Of a stretch of DNA of 49,012 nt, positions 22,911 through 31,272 are shown one piece after another (position 1 is the first letter of the stretch; each line of letters begins with the position of its first letter). The notes below the pieces were generated by a model. That model did no database searches and had not been told where the DNA came from. It saw nothing but the letters and a program-made list of their open reading frames with translations. Origin of the DNA: Deltaproteobacteria bacterium (GTDB taxonomy: Bacteria > Bdellovibrionota_B > Oligoflexia > Oligoflexales > CAIYRB01); NCBI GenBank assembly GCA_016874735.1, contig VGTI01000031.1, positions 1 to 49,012 of the forward strand, given 5' to 3'. The position numbers and the translations under genes are program-made.

Positions 22911-24059
22911 TCAAGCCGCCTTGCTAACCTGTTTTCTTATCTCAGTCGGCGCTGCCTGACCGGGCAAAGCCAAGCGCCAAATTTTCGCAGTCGTCTTCCA
23001 GTACTGCCCAAGTAGAGTGCCCGTATTGTAGGGAAGTCCGTACTCTGCTGCCAAGGCCCGCACTTGCGGTGCCACTTGGGGATAGCGATTACTGGGCATG
23101 TCAGGAAACAGATGATGTTCAATTTGGTAATTCAGCGACCCCGATATGATCGTCATGAGACGCCCACCACTGAAGTTGCTTGAGCCAAGCATCTGGCGCA
23201 TATACCACTCAGCGCGAGTCTCGTTCTCCACCTGTTCCTCGGTAAAGAGGTAAGAACCAGTAGGAAAGTGACCACAAAAAATAACCATGTTGGACCATAT
23301 ACTACGCATCACGGTAGCCACGAAGTTCGCTGCTGCGACAACTGGAAAGAACGGTCCTGCGAGCAATGGAAAAAGAACATAATCCTTGAGACCTTGACGC
23401 AACATTTTGCGCAGCGTCGTTCTAATGGTTGGCCTCATCTGTGCCAGGGTCGTTCTCCCTTCGGCGACATCTTCAATACGCCAACTTTGCATCGATAAAA
23501 GCCATTCAAAAAAAACCATTAGTACGACGTTGAAAAATGGCTGTATCAGGTGACGTGGACGCCACGGCTGCGCAGCGTCAACACGCAGAAATCCATACCC
23601 GACGTCGTGATCTTTCCCGAGTACATTTGTCCAGGTATGATGCACCACATTATGTGTCTGTTTCCAATGTTCGGCAACACAGTGTGTATCCCACTCCCAA
23701 GTAGTGGAATTGATCTGAGGATCGCGCATCCAGTCCCACTGCGCATGCAAGATGTTGTGTCCTATTTCCATATTTTCAAGAATTTTCGCCACCGCCAACG
23801 CCACGATTCCGAGCGATATGACGCTTGCAAACACTACCCAGGACCCAACGGCTAATCCCGCCATCGGCAAAAATGGTAAACTGGCGTATATCATCAATCT
23901 TCCTGCCACGAGCATCAGACGCTGTATTTTAATGAGGCGCCTTATATATCTTGCATCATCATCACCAAGGCTACGCGTCACTTCGTACTTGATGCGATCC
24001 ATCTGACGGCCGAATTCCGCTATCTGACTATCACTGAGGTTTACAGGTAGACCTGACAT
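22911..24059 (-). CDS. Membrane fatty-acid desaturase
   Basis: This encodes a 382-residue di-iron desaturase. The histidine boxes are GHNILHAQWDW, HNVVHHTWTN and QIEHHLFP; the last, with Gln before the His pair, is typical of front-end or linoleoyl-type acyl desaturases. Hydrophobic segments flank the boxes. It introduces a double bond into acyl chains of membrane lipids using oxygen and reduced iron-sulfur protein. ATG 24059 is preferred because GGAGGAG lies just upstream; the frame is open further but without support. The reductase gene ends 25 bases upstream on the same strand and would supply electrons. Confidence 0.9.
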   Translation of the reverse strand: MSGLPVNLSDSQIAEFGRQMDRIKYEVTRSLGDDDARYIRRLIKIQRLMLVAGRLMIYASLPFLPMAGLAVGSWVVFASVISLGIVALAVAKILENMEIGHNILHAQWDWMRDPQINSTTWEWDTHCVAEHWKQTHNVVHHTWTNVLGKDHDVGYGFLRVDAAQPWRPRHLIQPFFNVVLMVFFEWLLSMQSWRIEDVAEGRTTLAQMRPTIRTTLRKMLRQGLKDYVLFPLLAGPFFPVVAAANFVATVMRSIWSNMVIFCGHFPTGSYLFTEEQVENETRAEWYMRQMLGSSNFSGGRLMTIISGSLNYQIEHHLFPDMPSNRYPQVAPQVRALAAEYGLPYNTGTLLGQYWKTTAKIWRLALPGQAAPTEIRKQVSKAA

Positions 24060-24084
24060 CGTCTCTCCTCCATTAAAGGTGTCA

Positions 24085-25194
24085 CTAAACATCGAACTCG
24101 GAGTCGCCAGACACCGCAGTGACACAAATTTGCACCGTCTCACCCGGAGAGCATTGGCGCACCGCACCGGTCCGAAGATCGCGCACTGTCCCTGCAATCA
24201 GAGTGGCATTACAACCGTGGCAAATCCCCATCCGACATCCGTGTGGCAAGTTGATCCCAGCTGCCTCGGCAACCTGCAGAATCGACGACTGACCGTCAGA
24301 TGAGATTTCCTTTTGGCTTCGCTGCAGCTTTATCACCCCACCTTTGGCGTCGCCGGGAAGCGGCGCTAGTTTGGCGTGAAAGGCCTCGATACAAAGTCGT
24401 GACTCAACCTGACACTCGCGCCAAATTTGTAAAGCGGCCTCATTTAGGCCGGTAGGACCACAAACCCAAGATTCCCTATCCTGCCAATCTGGACATATCG
24501 CAGTGAGAGCGCCGCGTGTTAAATGGAGATCTGCTGGCTGATCGGAGATACCAGGAATTCCCCGACGTTTGTTCTCGGTATAAATCTCGATGAGGCGATA
24601 GTTTGGCAGACTCCTGTGCATGGCTCGAAGCTCTTGCCCAAAGATGACATCCCAGGCATGGCGCGCATAGTGTATGTGTACTATGCTCATCGCCGATCGT
24701 CTTATAGCCAAACTACGCAGCATCGCCATGACAGGAGTAATGCCGCTGCCACCGGTGACAAACAGGGGGCGGACTGGGCCAGCTTCGGGCATCACGAATA
24801 GGCCTTGCGGAAGACCCACTGGAATCAAGTCACCGACCTTGACCTCGGTGGTGAGGTGGCGCGATACAAAACCACCTTCCGAGGCCTTTACGGTGATTGC
24901 TATCTGTCCGCCCCCGGCCTCTGGGGCTGACGAGAGAGAATAAGTGCGAGTATGCCTAGCCCCATTAATGGTCACACCAACGCGAATATGCTGCCCAGGT
25001 CGATGGATACGCCAGTTACGTCCAGGCTGAAGCACCAGGGTGCGCGCTGTTTTTGTCTCATCGATGACAGCAACGACTTTTGCATGCAGTTGGTGATCGG
25101 CCCAGAGCGGGTTGAGAAGTTCGATGTAGTGAGACGAAGTTAGGGGGGTGAAATAACTATCCAAAACCCACTTCATTTTTTGGCCTAAGCTCAT
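24085..25194 (-). CDS. Ferredoxin reductase with C-terminal 2Fe-2S domain
   Basis: This encodes a 369-residue electron-transfer protein. An FAD-binding barrel (RTYSLSSAPE, then GGFVSRHL) is followed by an NAD-binding domain (FVTGGSGITPVMAML, later VCGPTGLNE). A C-terminal plant-type ferredoxin domain has the cluster cysteines in GCRMGICHGC and a fourth in RQC. It passes electrons from NAD(P)H to the desaturase encoded downstream. Mycobacteria have a comparable desaturase/reductase pair (DesA3 with Rv3230c). GAGGG precedes ATG 25194. The two genes form a clear operon. Confidence 0.9.
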   Translation of the reverse strand: MSLGQKMKWVLDSYFTPLTSSHYIELLNPLWADHQLHAKVVAVIDETKTARTLVLQPGRNWRIHRPGQHIRVGVTINGARHTRTYSLSSAPEAGGGQIAITVKASEGGFVSRHLTTEVKVGDLIPVGLPQGLFVMPEAGPVRPLFVTGGSGITPVMAMLRSLAIRRSAMSIVHIHYARHAWDVIFGQELRAMHRSLPNYRLIEIYTENKRRGIPGISDQPADLHLTRGALTAICPDWQDRESWVCGPTGLNEAALQIWRECQVESRLCIEAFHAKLAPLPGDAKGGVIKLQRSQKEISSDGQSSILQVAEAAGINLPHGCRMGICHGCNATLIAGTVRDLRTGAVRQCSPGETVQICVTAVSGDSEFDV

Positions 25195-25261
25195 AAATCC
25201 CTCACGAAAACCGCTTCTTGTTGGGGATTTATCGGACTCACCTGGTCCGCACTTGAGCCAT

Positions 25262-25290
25262 TTGTCACATTATTTTGTTTACAATGTAAT
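25262..25290 (+). promoter_or_regulatory. Sigma70-type promoter upstream of dbpA
   Basis: TTGTCA (25262-25267), a 17-base spacer and TGTAAT (25285-25290) form a plausible promoter for the plus-strand helicase gene at 25384. It would also start the following hflX cluster. The leader would be close to 90 bases long. Confidence 0.5.
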
Positions 25291-25383
25291 TCTAGACCCT
25301 TACAACAAATCCCTGACCTTACCTGAGCTTTGTGATACAGGTATGCGGCGCTCGCCACACCTCCGCCCAGGAGCTATAGACAT

Positions 25384-26805
25384 ATGACTACCGAAACCGT
25401 CTCGCCCGTTACGGCACGAGGATTCCAACGCTTGAATTTATCGCCGGCAATGAGTGCAGTTCTCGAGGAATTAGGTTACGAGCAACCAACTCCGATTCAA
25501 GCTAAAAGTATCCCTCTGCTTCTTGCCGGGCGCGACCTTGTAGCTCAAGCCCAGACCGGCAGTGGCAAAACACTCGCCTTCTCCTTACCAATTCTGGAGA
25601 GAATACGGATCGAGGGCCGTTTCCTTCAAGCTATGATCCTTTGCCCGACGAGGGAGCTTTGCACCCAGGTCGCACGGGAGATCCGTAAGCTTGGCCGCCG
25701 CCTTCCGGGGCTGCAGGTGATGATCCTCTCAGGTGGGCAACCCGCAAGATCACAATTACTGCCGTTGGAAAAAGGCGTCCATATCATAGTCGGGACTCCG
25801 GGTCGCGTATTGGACCATTTACGGCGGGGCAGTCTGAATCCTTGGCGCCTGCGCTGTATCGTCTTGGACGAAGCAGATAGGATGCTCGACATGGGATTTG
25901 AGGAAGATATGGAGCAAATCTTCGCCACCCTACCCAAAGTTAAGCAGACCGTTTTCTTTTCCGCCACTTACCCGCAAACCATCGCAGCCATGAGCGAAGC
26001 ACGTCAGTCAGACCCCGTACGCATCTCGATTAGCCAAGGCACCCCAACCGTCGCTGCCCCTGAAGTGAAGCAAGAGCTTTACGAGATCCCTGCAGGTCGT
26101 AAATGGCAGGCACTCCAAGCACTACTCAACCGTGAGACAGTCAACGCGGCGATTGTTTTCTGCAACCAGAAAGCAACCGCTGGAGAGATTGCACAAAATC
26201 TTAAGGACGCAGGGTTCAGTGCGGATGCGCTTCATGGCGATCTCCTGCAACCCGACCGCGACCGTGTGCTAGCCAAGTTTCGCAACCAAAGTATTCGCGT
26301 TTTGGTTGCCACTGATGTGGCTGCCCGTGGTATCGACGTAGCCGACTTAGATTTGGTGTGCAACTTCGACCTACCCGTGAAACCCGAGACCTACATCCAT
26401 CGGATCGGACGTACAGGTCGCGCTGGCAAAAAAGGCCATGCCGTTTCTTTGGTCAACCCCAGTGAAACTCACAAAGTTGAAGCTATCGAAGCTCTCGTGG
26501 GGCGAACGATCCCACGGTTGAAATTGGACTCGAAAGAGTCCCCTCGCCCAGCAGCATTGGCAACAGCTTCGATGGTCACGCTTTATATCTCTGGCGGTCG
26601 GAAAGCCAAGGTACGTCCGGGCGATATCCTTGGCGCATTAACGGGCGAGGCCGGGGGACTCAGTGGCTCTGCCATCGGCAAAATTGAAATTCATGATTAT
26701 TTTTCGTATGTTGCCATCCAGAAAGACATAGCGGAGAAGGCCCTGGCAAGCCTGCGATGCGGCAGTATTAAAGGGCGTAAGTTCAATGTAGAACTCGTCC
26801 GCTAA
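25384..26805 (+). CDS. dbpA: DEAD-box RNA helicase DbpA
   Basis: This encodes a 473-residue DEAD-box helicase with all motifs (AQTGSGKT, PTRELCTQ, TPGRVLDHL, VLDEADRMLDMGF, FSATYP, ATDVAARGIDV, HRIGRTGRAG). The C-terminal 75 residues (VTLYISGGRKAKVRPGDILG onward) match the DbpA RNA-binding domain, which in E. coli recognises hairpin 92 of 23S rRNA. Its role is therefore likely in large-subunit ribosome assembly. It is followed after 46 bases by hflX, another ribosome-related gene. Confidence 0.88.
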   Translation: MTTETVSPVTARGFQRLNLSPAMSAVLEELGYEQPTPIQAKSIPLLLAGRDLVAQAQTGSGKTLAFSLPILERIRIEGRFLQAMILCPTRELCTQVAREIRKLGRRLPGLQVMILSGGQPARSQLLPLEKGVHIIVGTPGRVLDHLRRGSLNPWRLRCIVLDEADRMLDMGFEEDMEQIFATLPKVKQTVFFSATYPQTIAAMSEARQSDPVRISISQGTPTVAAPEVKQELYEIPAGRKWQALQALLNRETVNAAIVFCNQKATAGEIAQNLKDAGFSADALHGDLLQPDRDRVLAKFRNQSIRVLVATDVAARGIDVADLDLVCNFDLPVKPETYIHRIGRTGRAGKKGHAVSLVNPSETHKVEAIEALVGRTIPRLKLDSKESPRPAALATASMVTLYISGGRKAKVRPGDILGALTGEAGGLSGSAIGKIEIHDYFSYVAIQKDIAEKALASLRCGSIKGRKFNVELVR

Positions 26806-26851
26806 GTCGTATGACCGGAGACTAACTGCTCGCTCCCATCAAGGAACCTCG

Positions 26852-28228
26852 ATGACCCAATCTACAGCCCAAAAACCAAAGACCCCCGTGATACTCGCAT
26901 CAGTGCAGTTACCGGCAGTCACGGACGCTGAACATCAGGCTTCCGTTGATGAGCTGGAAAGACTTTGCTCGACCTTGGGCTTGGTAACCGTCGGTCGGGT
27001 GTCACAAAAGCGCAAAACTTTAGCTACCGGCACCATTTTAGGCGAAGGTAAACTTCGTGAACTCGCTACCTGGACTGGCGGCTCCGGTGTGGTGCGCGGT
27101 TTCCGCAAAGGCGGCGACGATGACGACGCCACTGATGACATTGCCGCCGCTAGCTACGCCAGCGATGACGATGACTCCTCTGACGACCATGATCAACTAG
27201 CTGACCTAGTCGTATTTGACTGTGAGATGACTCCTACCCAGCTCCGCAACCTAGAGGAAGCAACTGGCGTCGAGGTACTTGATCGCAGCGGTGTCATTTT
27301 AGAGATTTTTAGTCGCCACGCCCGCAGTCGCGAAGCTCGACTTCAGGTCGAAATTGCCAAGCTTGCTTATATGGCGCCGCGCCTACGCGAATCCCACGTA
27401 GGTGGCGACCGACAGGGCGGTGGCATCGGTGCCAAAGGCGCCGGCGAAAGCGCGCATGAACTCGACCGTCGCCGCGTCCGCGACCGCATAGCAGAGCTAC
27501 GCCAGCAGCTCGAATCCATTCGCCACGAGCAAGCCACTAGGCGCGCGCATCGCCAAGAAGCACCATGTGTGGCTCTAGTTGGCTACACCAATGCCGGCAA
27601 ATCCTCATTGATGCGCGCCCTTACCGGCAGCGAAGTCCTAGTGGAAAATAAATTATTTGCCACTCTTGATACTACCGTGCGAGCACTCCAGCCTGAGTCA
27701 GTTCCGCGCATTTTGATTTCTGACACAGTAGGTTTCATCAAGAAACTACCGCATGACTTAGTGGCATCCTTTCGCTCGACTCTGGACGAGGCCTTATCGG
27801 CATCCCTACTGCTCTTTACTGTTGATGCATCTGATGCAAACTTCAGATCCCAAATTGAAGTCACACGGCAAGTCTTGGAAGAAATTGGAGCAACAAATAC
27901 AGCTAGTCGACTTATATTGAATAAATGTGATCAAATCACAGAGGACCAGAGAGCTGCCTTAGCTAGCGAATTCCCAACTGCTATTTTCATCTCCACACGC
28001 AGACCAGATGACGTCAGGCGCATCCGCGAGATTATTCTCAGTTACTTCGAACGGGACATGTCAGATCGCGAGATACTCATCCCATACGGCAAAGGCAAGG
28101 TCCTTGGCATGATCCGTGAGCGCGCTCGTGTGATTGGGGAATCCTATGAAAACGAAGGCACAAAGATATCAGTTCGGGCGGAAAGTTCGGTTTTTGACTG
28201 GATCGAAAAGCAACTAAACGACAAGTAG
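26852..28228 (+). CDS. hflX: GTPase HflX
   Basis: This encodes a 458-residue ribosome-binding GTPase. The N-terminal HflX domain includes TGTILGEGKLREL and later EVLDRSGVILEIFSRHARSR, and the glycine-rich linker GGDRQGGGIGAKGAGES. The G domain has GYTNAGKSS (244-252), DTVGFIKKLPHDLVASFRST and NKCD. HflX splits stalled ribosomes under stress. The oddity is an insertion of about 45 residues at 75-117, rich in Asp (GGDDDDATDD, SDDDDSSDDHD), between the GKG-type loop and the VVFD strand. AAGGA precedes ATG 26852. Confidence 0.92.
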   Translation: MTQSTAQKPKTPVILASVQLPAVTDAEHQASVDELERLCSTLGLVTVGRVSQKRKTLATGTILGEGKLRELATWTGGSGVVRGFRKGGDDDDATDDIAAASYASDDDDSSDDHDQLADLVVFDCEMTPTQLRNLEEATGVEVLDRSGVILEIFSRHARSREARLQVEIAKLAYMAPRLRESHVGGDRQGGGIGAKGAGESAHELDRRRVRDRIAELRQQLESIRHEQATRRAHRQEAPCVALVGYTNAGKSSLMRALTGSEVLVENKLFATLDTTVRALQPESVPRILISDTVGFIKKLPHDLVASFRSTLDEALSASLLLFTVDASDANFRSQIEVTRQVLEEIGATNTASRLILNKCDQITEDQRAALASEFPTAIFISTRRPDDVRRIREIILSYFERDMSDREILIPYGKGKVLGMIRERARVIGESYENEGTKISVRAESSVFDWIEKQLNDK

Positions 28229-28237
28229 CAAACCAAT

Positions 28238-29053
28238 ATGGCCGTACTCATTACTGCAAAAGAAAATACCGCACTTTTAAATAAGAAAAATGCGGGGGGT
28301 GGCATGGTTGAGATATCTCTCAACCTTGATCAGACGAAGACCCCTGTCACCGTAGGGTCAGAGTGCTGGACAGTTGGTGCTTTTGATTACCCTTATCCTG
28401 AGGTCTGTAAAAACAACACTATTTACATGTGGGATGGTGACGACTTTGCTCCGGTGGCGCGGTTTACCAACTCCCTTATTAAACTTGTGCCCACATCTTG
28501 GGGACCCCCAACATTCCAAATTGATGGCATCAAAATGCTCCCCACGGCGCACACCTGCCCTTTTGCGGACGCTGAACGTAAGGTTGGGCTTATCGCCCCC
28601 CGTGGCAAAATTATACTGGACACCTGCGGTGGCCTTGGATACTTCGCCGCTCATTGTGTGAAGAGCGGCGCCAAGAAAATTCTCTCAACTGAAAAAAATG
28701 CTGATGTGATGTGGCTACGCGAAGTCAATCCTTGGTCGCCAAAGGCCGGTGGATCCCTCGATCTCAGACACGGTGATATCGCTTTAGATATAACAAAAAT
28801 GCCAAGTGGATGGTTCGATGCAGCGTTGCATGATCCACCTCGATTTGGCATCGCGGGTGAACTTTACTCGCAGGTATTCTACGACCACCTCGCCAGAGTG
28901 CTCAAACCTAAAGGACTTTTATTTCATTATACAGGCTCGCCTAACAAACTTACCAGTGGGCGTGACGTGCCGCAAGAAGTGTCGCAGCGACTGCAGCGCG
29001 CTGGTTTCAACACGCGCCTTGAAGGCGACGGCGTGTTTGCTAGTAAGAAGTAA
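28238..29053 (+). CDS. SAM-dependent methyltransferase (COG2521-like)
   Basis: This encodes a 271-residue methyltransferase. Motif I is ILDTCGGLGYFAAHCV, the acidic loop is STEKNADVMWL, and LHDPPRFGIAGELYSQVFYD carries a DPPR motif like that of archaeal-type COG2521 proteins. The N-terminal 90 residues form a beta-rich domain. The substrate is unknown. It starts 9 bases after hflX and ends 9 bases before the RIO kinase gene, so the three belong to one operon. The start could instead be ATG 28304, but the family-like N-terminus favours 28238. Confidence 0.72.
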   Translation: MAVLITAKENTALLNKKNAGGGMVEISLNLDQTKTPVTVGSECWTVGAFDYPYPEVCKNNTIYMWDGDDFAPVARFTNSLIKLVPTSWGPPTFQIDGIKMLPTAHTCPFADAERKVGLIAPRGKIILDTCGGLGYFAAHCVKSGAKKILSTEKNADVMWLREVNPWSPKAGGSLDLRHGDIALDITKMPSGWFDAALHDPPRFGIAGELYSQVFYDHLARVLKPKGLLFHYTGSPNKLTSGRDVPQEVSQRLQRAGFNTRLEGDGVFASKK

Positions 29054-29062
29054 AATCGATCA

Positions 29063-29902
29063 ATGAAAACGCCAAATCAATTAATACCGCTTATTCACGC
29101 GAATCTCATTGACGAGGTGGTTGGGCAATTACAAAGCGGCAAAGAAGCTGCAGTATATGTCGTCCTTGCAAATGGCGCATACTGCTGCGCGAAAGTTTAC
29201 AAAGAAGCCAACAACCGAACCTTTAAACAAAAGACCCAATACACCGAAGGCCGTAGAGTAAGAGGTAGCCGACAGGCTCGCGCTATGGAAAAAAATAGCC
29301 GCTATGGTCGCGAGGAACGCGAAAGTGAGTGGCAAAATAAAGAAGTGGAAGCGCTGGGCGCGCTTTCAAACGCCGGGGTATTGGTGCCAAAAGTCTACGC
29401 CTATTATGAGGGCGTATTACTACTGGAAATGATCCTCGATGACGAGGGCGACCCAGCTCCCCGACTGAATGATGTGGTGACCACGCGTGATCAGGCGTTA
29501 GAATATCACCAAACTCTCATGAGACAGATCGTGATGATGTTGTGCGCGGGATTAGTCCATGGCGATTTATCAGAATTTAACGTATTAAAGTCGTCCAAGG
29601 GCCTAGTAATTATTGATTTCCCTCAAGTGGTGCAGGCCACAGCAAACAACGCGTTTGCTATCCTCCAGCGCGACATTAAGCAAGTGACTCATTACTGTGG
29701 GCGCTTCGCTCCGGAAGTCTTAAAGACAGACTATGCGAGAGAAATATGGCAGCTTTATCAGAATGGCAAGCTGCGACCAGACTCACCCATCACTGGCAAA
29801 TTCGCGCAAAGTTCAAAGCCAATTAACATCGGCGCAATTTTGGACGAGATTGACGACGCTCGGGAAGACGCGTTGAAAAATCATCGATCCAAACAATCAT
29901 AA
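29063..29902 (+). CDS. RIO-family protein kinase
   Basis: This encodes a 279-residue RIO kinase. It shows a glycine-poor ATP loop (QSGKEAAVYVVLANG), the lysine strand CCAKVYKE, a RIO insert (KQKTQYTEGRRVRGSRQARA), the catalytic loop VHGDLSEFNVL and the metal motif IIDFPQVV (DFPQ replaces DFG, as in RIO kinases). The RIO1 group is universal in eukaryotes and archaea, where it serves small-subunit ribosome maturation; bacterial members are less studied. Its place after dbpA and hflX suggests a ribosome-related role, which is inference. Confidence 0.88.
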   Translation: MKTPNQLIPLIHANLIDEVVGQLQSGKEAAVYVVLANGAYCCAKVYKEANNRTFKQKTQYTEGRRVRGSRQARAMEKNSRYGREERESEWQNKEVEALGALSNAGVLVPKVYAYYEGVLLLEMILDDEGDPAPRLNDVVTTRDQALEYHQTLMRQIVMMLCAGLVHGDLSEFNVLKSSKGLVIIDFPQVVQATANNAFAILQRDIKQVTHYCGRFAPEVLKTDYAREIWQLYQNGKLRPDSPITGKFAQSSKPINIGAILDEIDDAREDALKNHRSKQS

Positions 29903-29918
29903 GAGAAGGATAAACAAA

Positions 29919-30359
29919 GTGATCAGAAAAGCCGCGTATGAATTGTTTGGTTTGATATTCCTAGTGATCTCTGGCAATGCCAGCGCCAGACCGTGCTCCT
30001 CTGTCCACGACGGAAGCTGCTGGTCCACGACCAATTACGGTAGTAAGCCCGTCGATATCTACTGCAGGACAGAGTCGTGGACCCTGATATCACTCACCGC
30101 ATTACCGCCGGGAGCCCAGGACACAACGCAGTTTGACACGGGGTACGGCGATGGTCTCGGGTTCCCAGAGCCGGGCATCGCGATCAGCTGTGCGGCACGT
30201 TTGAGTAACGGCCAGAGGGCTCAGTTGGCTTTTCGCTCACACGGCTGGGGCGACCGAGTCGCAATCCGCGTAGAAAGAGATCAGTTAATTGTCACATCTA
30301 CAGAGCATTGGCACCGGGTCCTACCCCACGTGGTAACAGCTGAATTTTCAGGGCATTGA
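29919..30359 (+). CDS. Secreted hypothetical protein
   Basis: This encodes a 146-residue protein with a signal peptide (LFGLIFLVISGNASA) cleaved near residue 24, then a Cys-rich start (RPCSSVHDGSCWSTTNYG) and a beta-rich domain. No family was recognised. The GTG start at 29919 has GAGAAGGA upstream. It is the last gene of the dbpA-hflX run and overlaps the convergent SpoU gene by 12 bases. Confidence 0.65.
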   Translation: MIRKAAYELFGLIFLVISGNASARPCSSVHDGSCWSTTNYGSKPVDIYCRTESWTLISLTALPPGAQDTTQFDTGYGDGLGFPEPGIAISCAARLSNGQRAQLAFRSHGWGDRVAIRVERDQLIVTSTEHWHRVLPHVVTAEFSGH

Positions 30360-31115
30360 TCGCCGCCACTCATAGAGAGCGATGGCGGTTGCAATTGTGG
30401 CATTCAGCGACTCAACACCAGGCTGCATGGAAATTGAAATCCGCTGACCCAGGGCCAAGTGACCAGGTACTCCTGGTCCCTCAACACCCGGTAAGAGAGC
30501 AAAGCGCTCGGGGAATGACATCTTTTCGAGAGGCATCCCACCTGCGTCTAGCACGAAAAGTGGCGCTCCAGTGACGTTTAATTCCCGAATCGAAGGTCCT
30601 CTTTCAAAGGTGGCTTTGAGCAAGCCGGTGCCGGCCGCCCGCATGGATTTGGGGTGAAAGGGATGAGCTGCCTCCTTGAGCAAAACAAAGCGCCTCACCC
30701 CAAAAGCAACTCCGGATCTGACGATTGCGCCTAGATTGTCTGGATTTTGCAGGGCCAAAAATAGGCTACATCCAGGCGGCCATTGAGAGTTATCAGACCA
30801 AAGCGGCATCTCAGGCACACCAACGACCAAAAGCGGTGAATGGGTGCCAAATTGGTTCAAAGCCTCAAAAAGCTTGGGCGCCAGACAAATCCACGCAACG
30901 TCGAGGGGCGGAGCCTCCCACCCCTCCGGTGTGATCCAGGCTCTAACCGCCGCGGGATGGTGCGCTGCAACCTCTGGTATAATTTTATCACCCGCGATCA
31001 AGGCCTGGCCTTGGTCTTGAATGCCTCGGGAACTAAGCAACTTCAACAAGCTCTTGAAGGTGTCGTTCTGCTCGCTTGCGATGACTTTTGGCTTCCAGGC
31101 GCGGCCACGAGCCAT
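30348..31115 (-). CDS. SpoU/TrmH-family RNA 2'-O-methyltransferase
   Basis: This encodes a 255-residue knotted methyltransferase of the SPOUT class. Three family motifs are visible: NPDNLGAIVRSGVAFGV, LLPGVEGPGVP and SISMQPGVESLNATIATAIA. The N-terminal 90 residues form the substrate-binding domain. It methylates the 2'-OH of a ribose in rRNA or tRNA; the exact target cannot be read from sequence. It is convergent with the secreted-protein gene. Confidence 0.9.
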   Translation of the reverse strand: MARGRAWKPKVIASEQNDTFKSLLKLLSSRGIQDQGQALIAGDKIIPEVAAHHPAAVRAWITPEGWEAPPLDVAWICLAPKLFEALNQFGTHSPLLVVGVPEMPLWSDNSQWPPGCSLFLALQNPDNLGAIVRSGVAFGVRRFVLLKEAAHPFHPKSMRAAGTGLLKATFERGPSIRELNVTGAPLFVLDAGGMPLEKMSFPERFALLPGVEGPGVPGHLALGQRISISMQPGVESLNATIATAIALYEWRRSMP

Positions 31116-31272
31116 GCTACGCTCCTAAGTTGGCAATAACATATAGATCGGAAATATTGCAGATATTTACGGGTATTTCAATCCGGAATTATGAATCCAC
31201 AGTAGCGTGTGTTAGAGATACAGCCGCTGATGACCCCAAGCGCAAGTCACGTAAAACCTAGGCGTAAACGAC

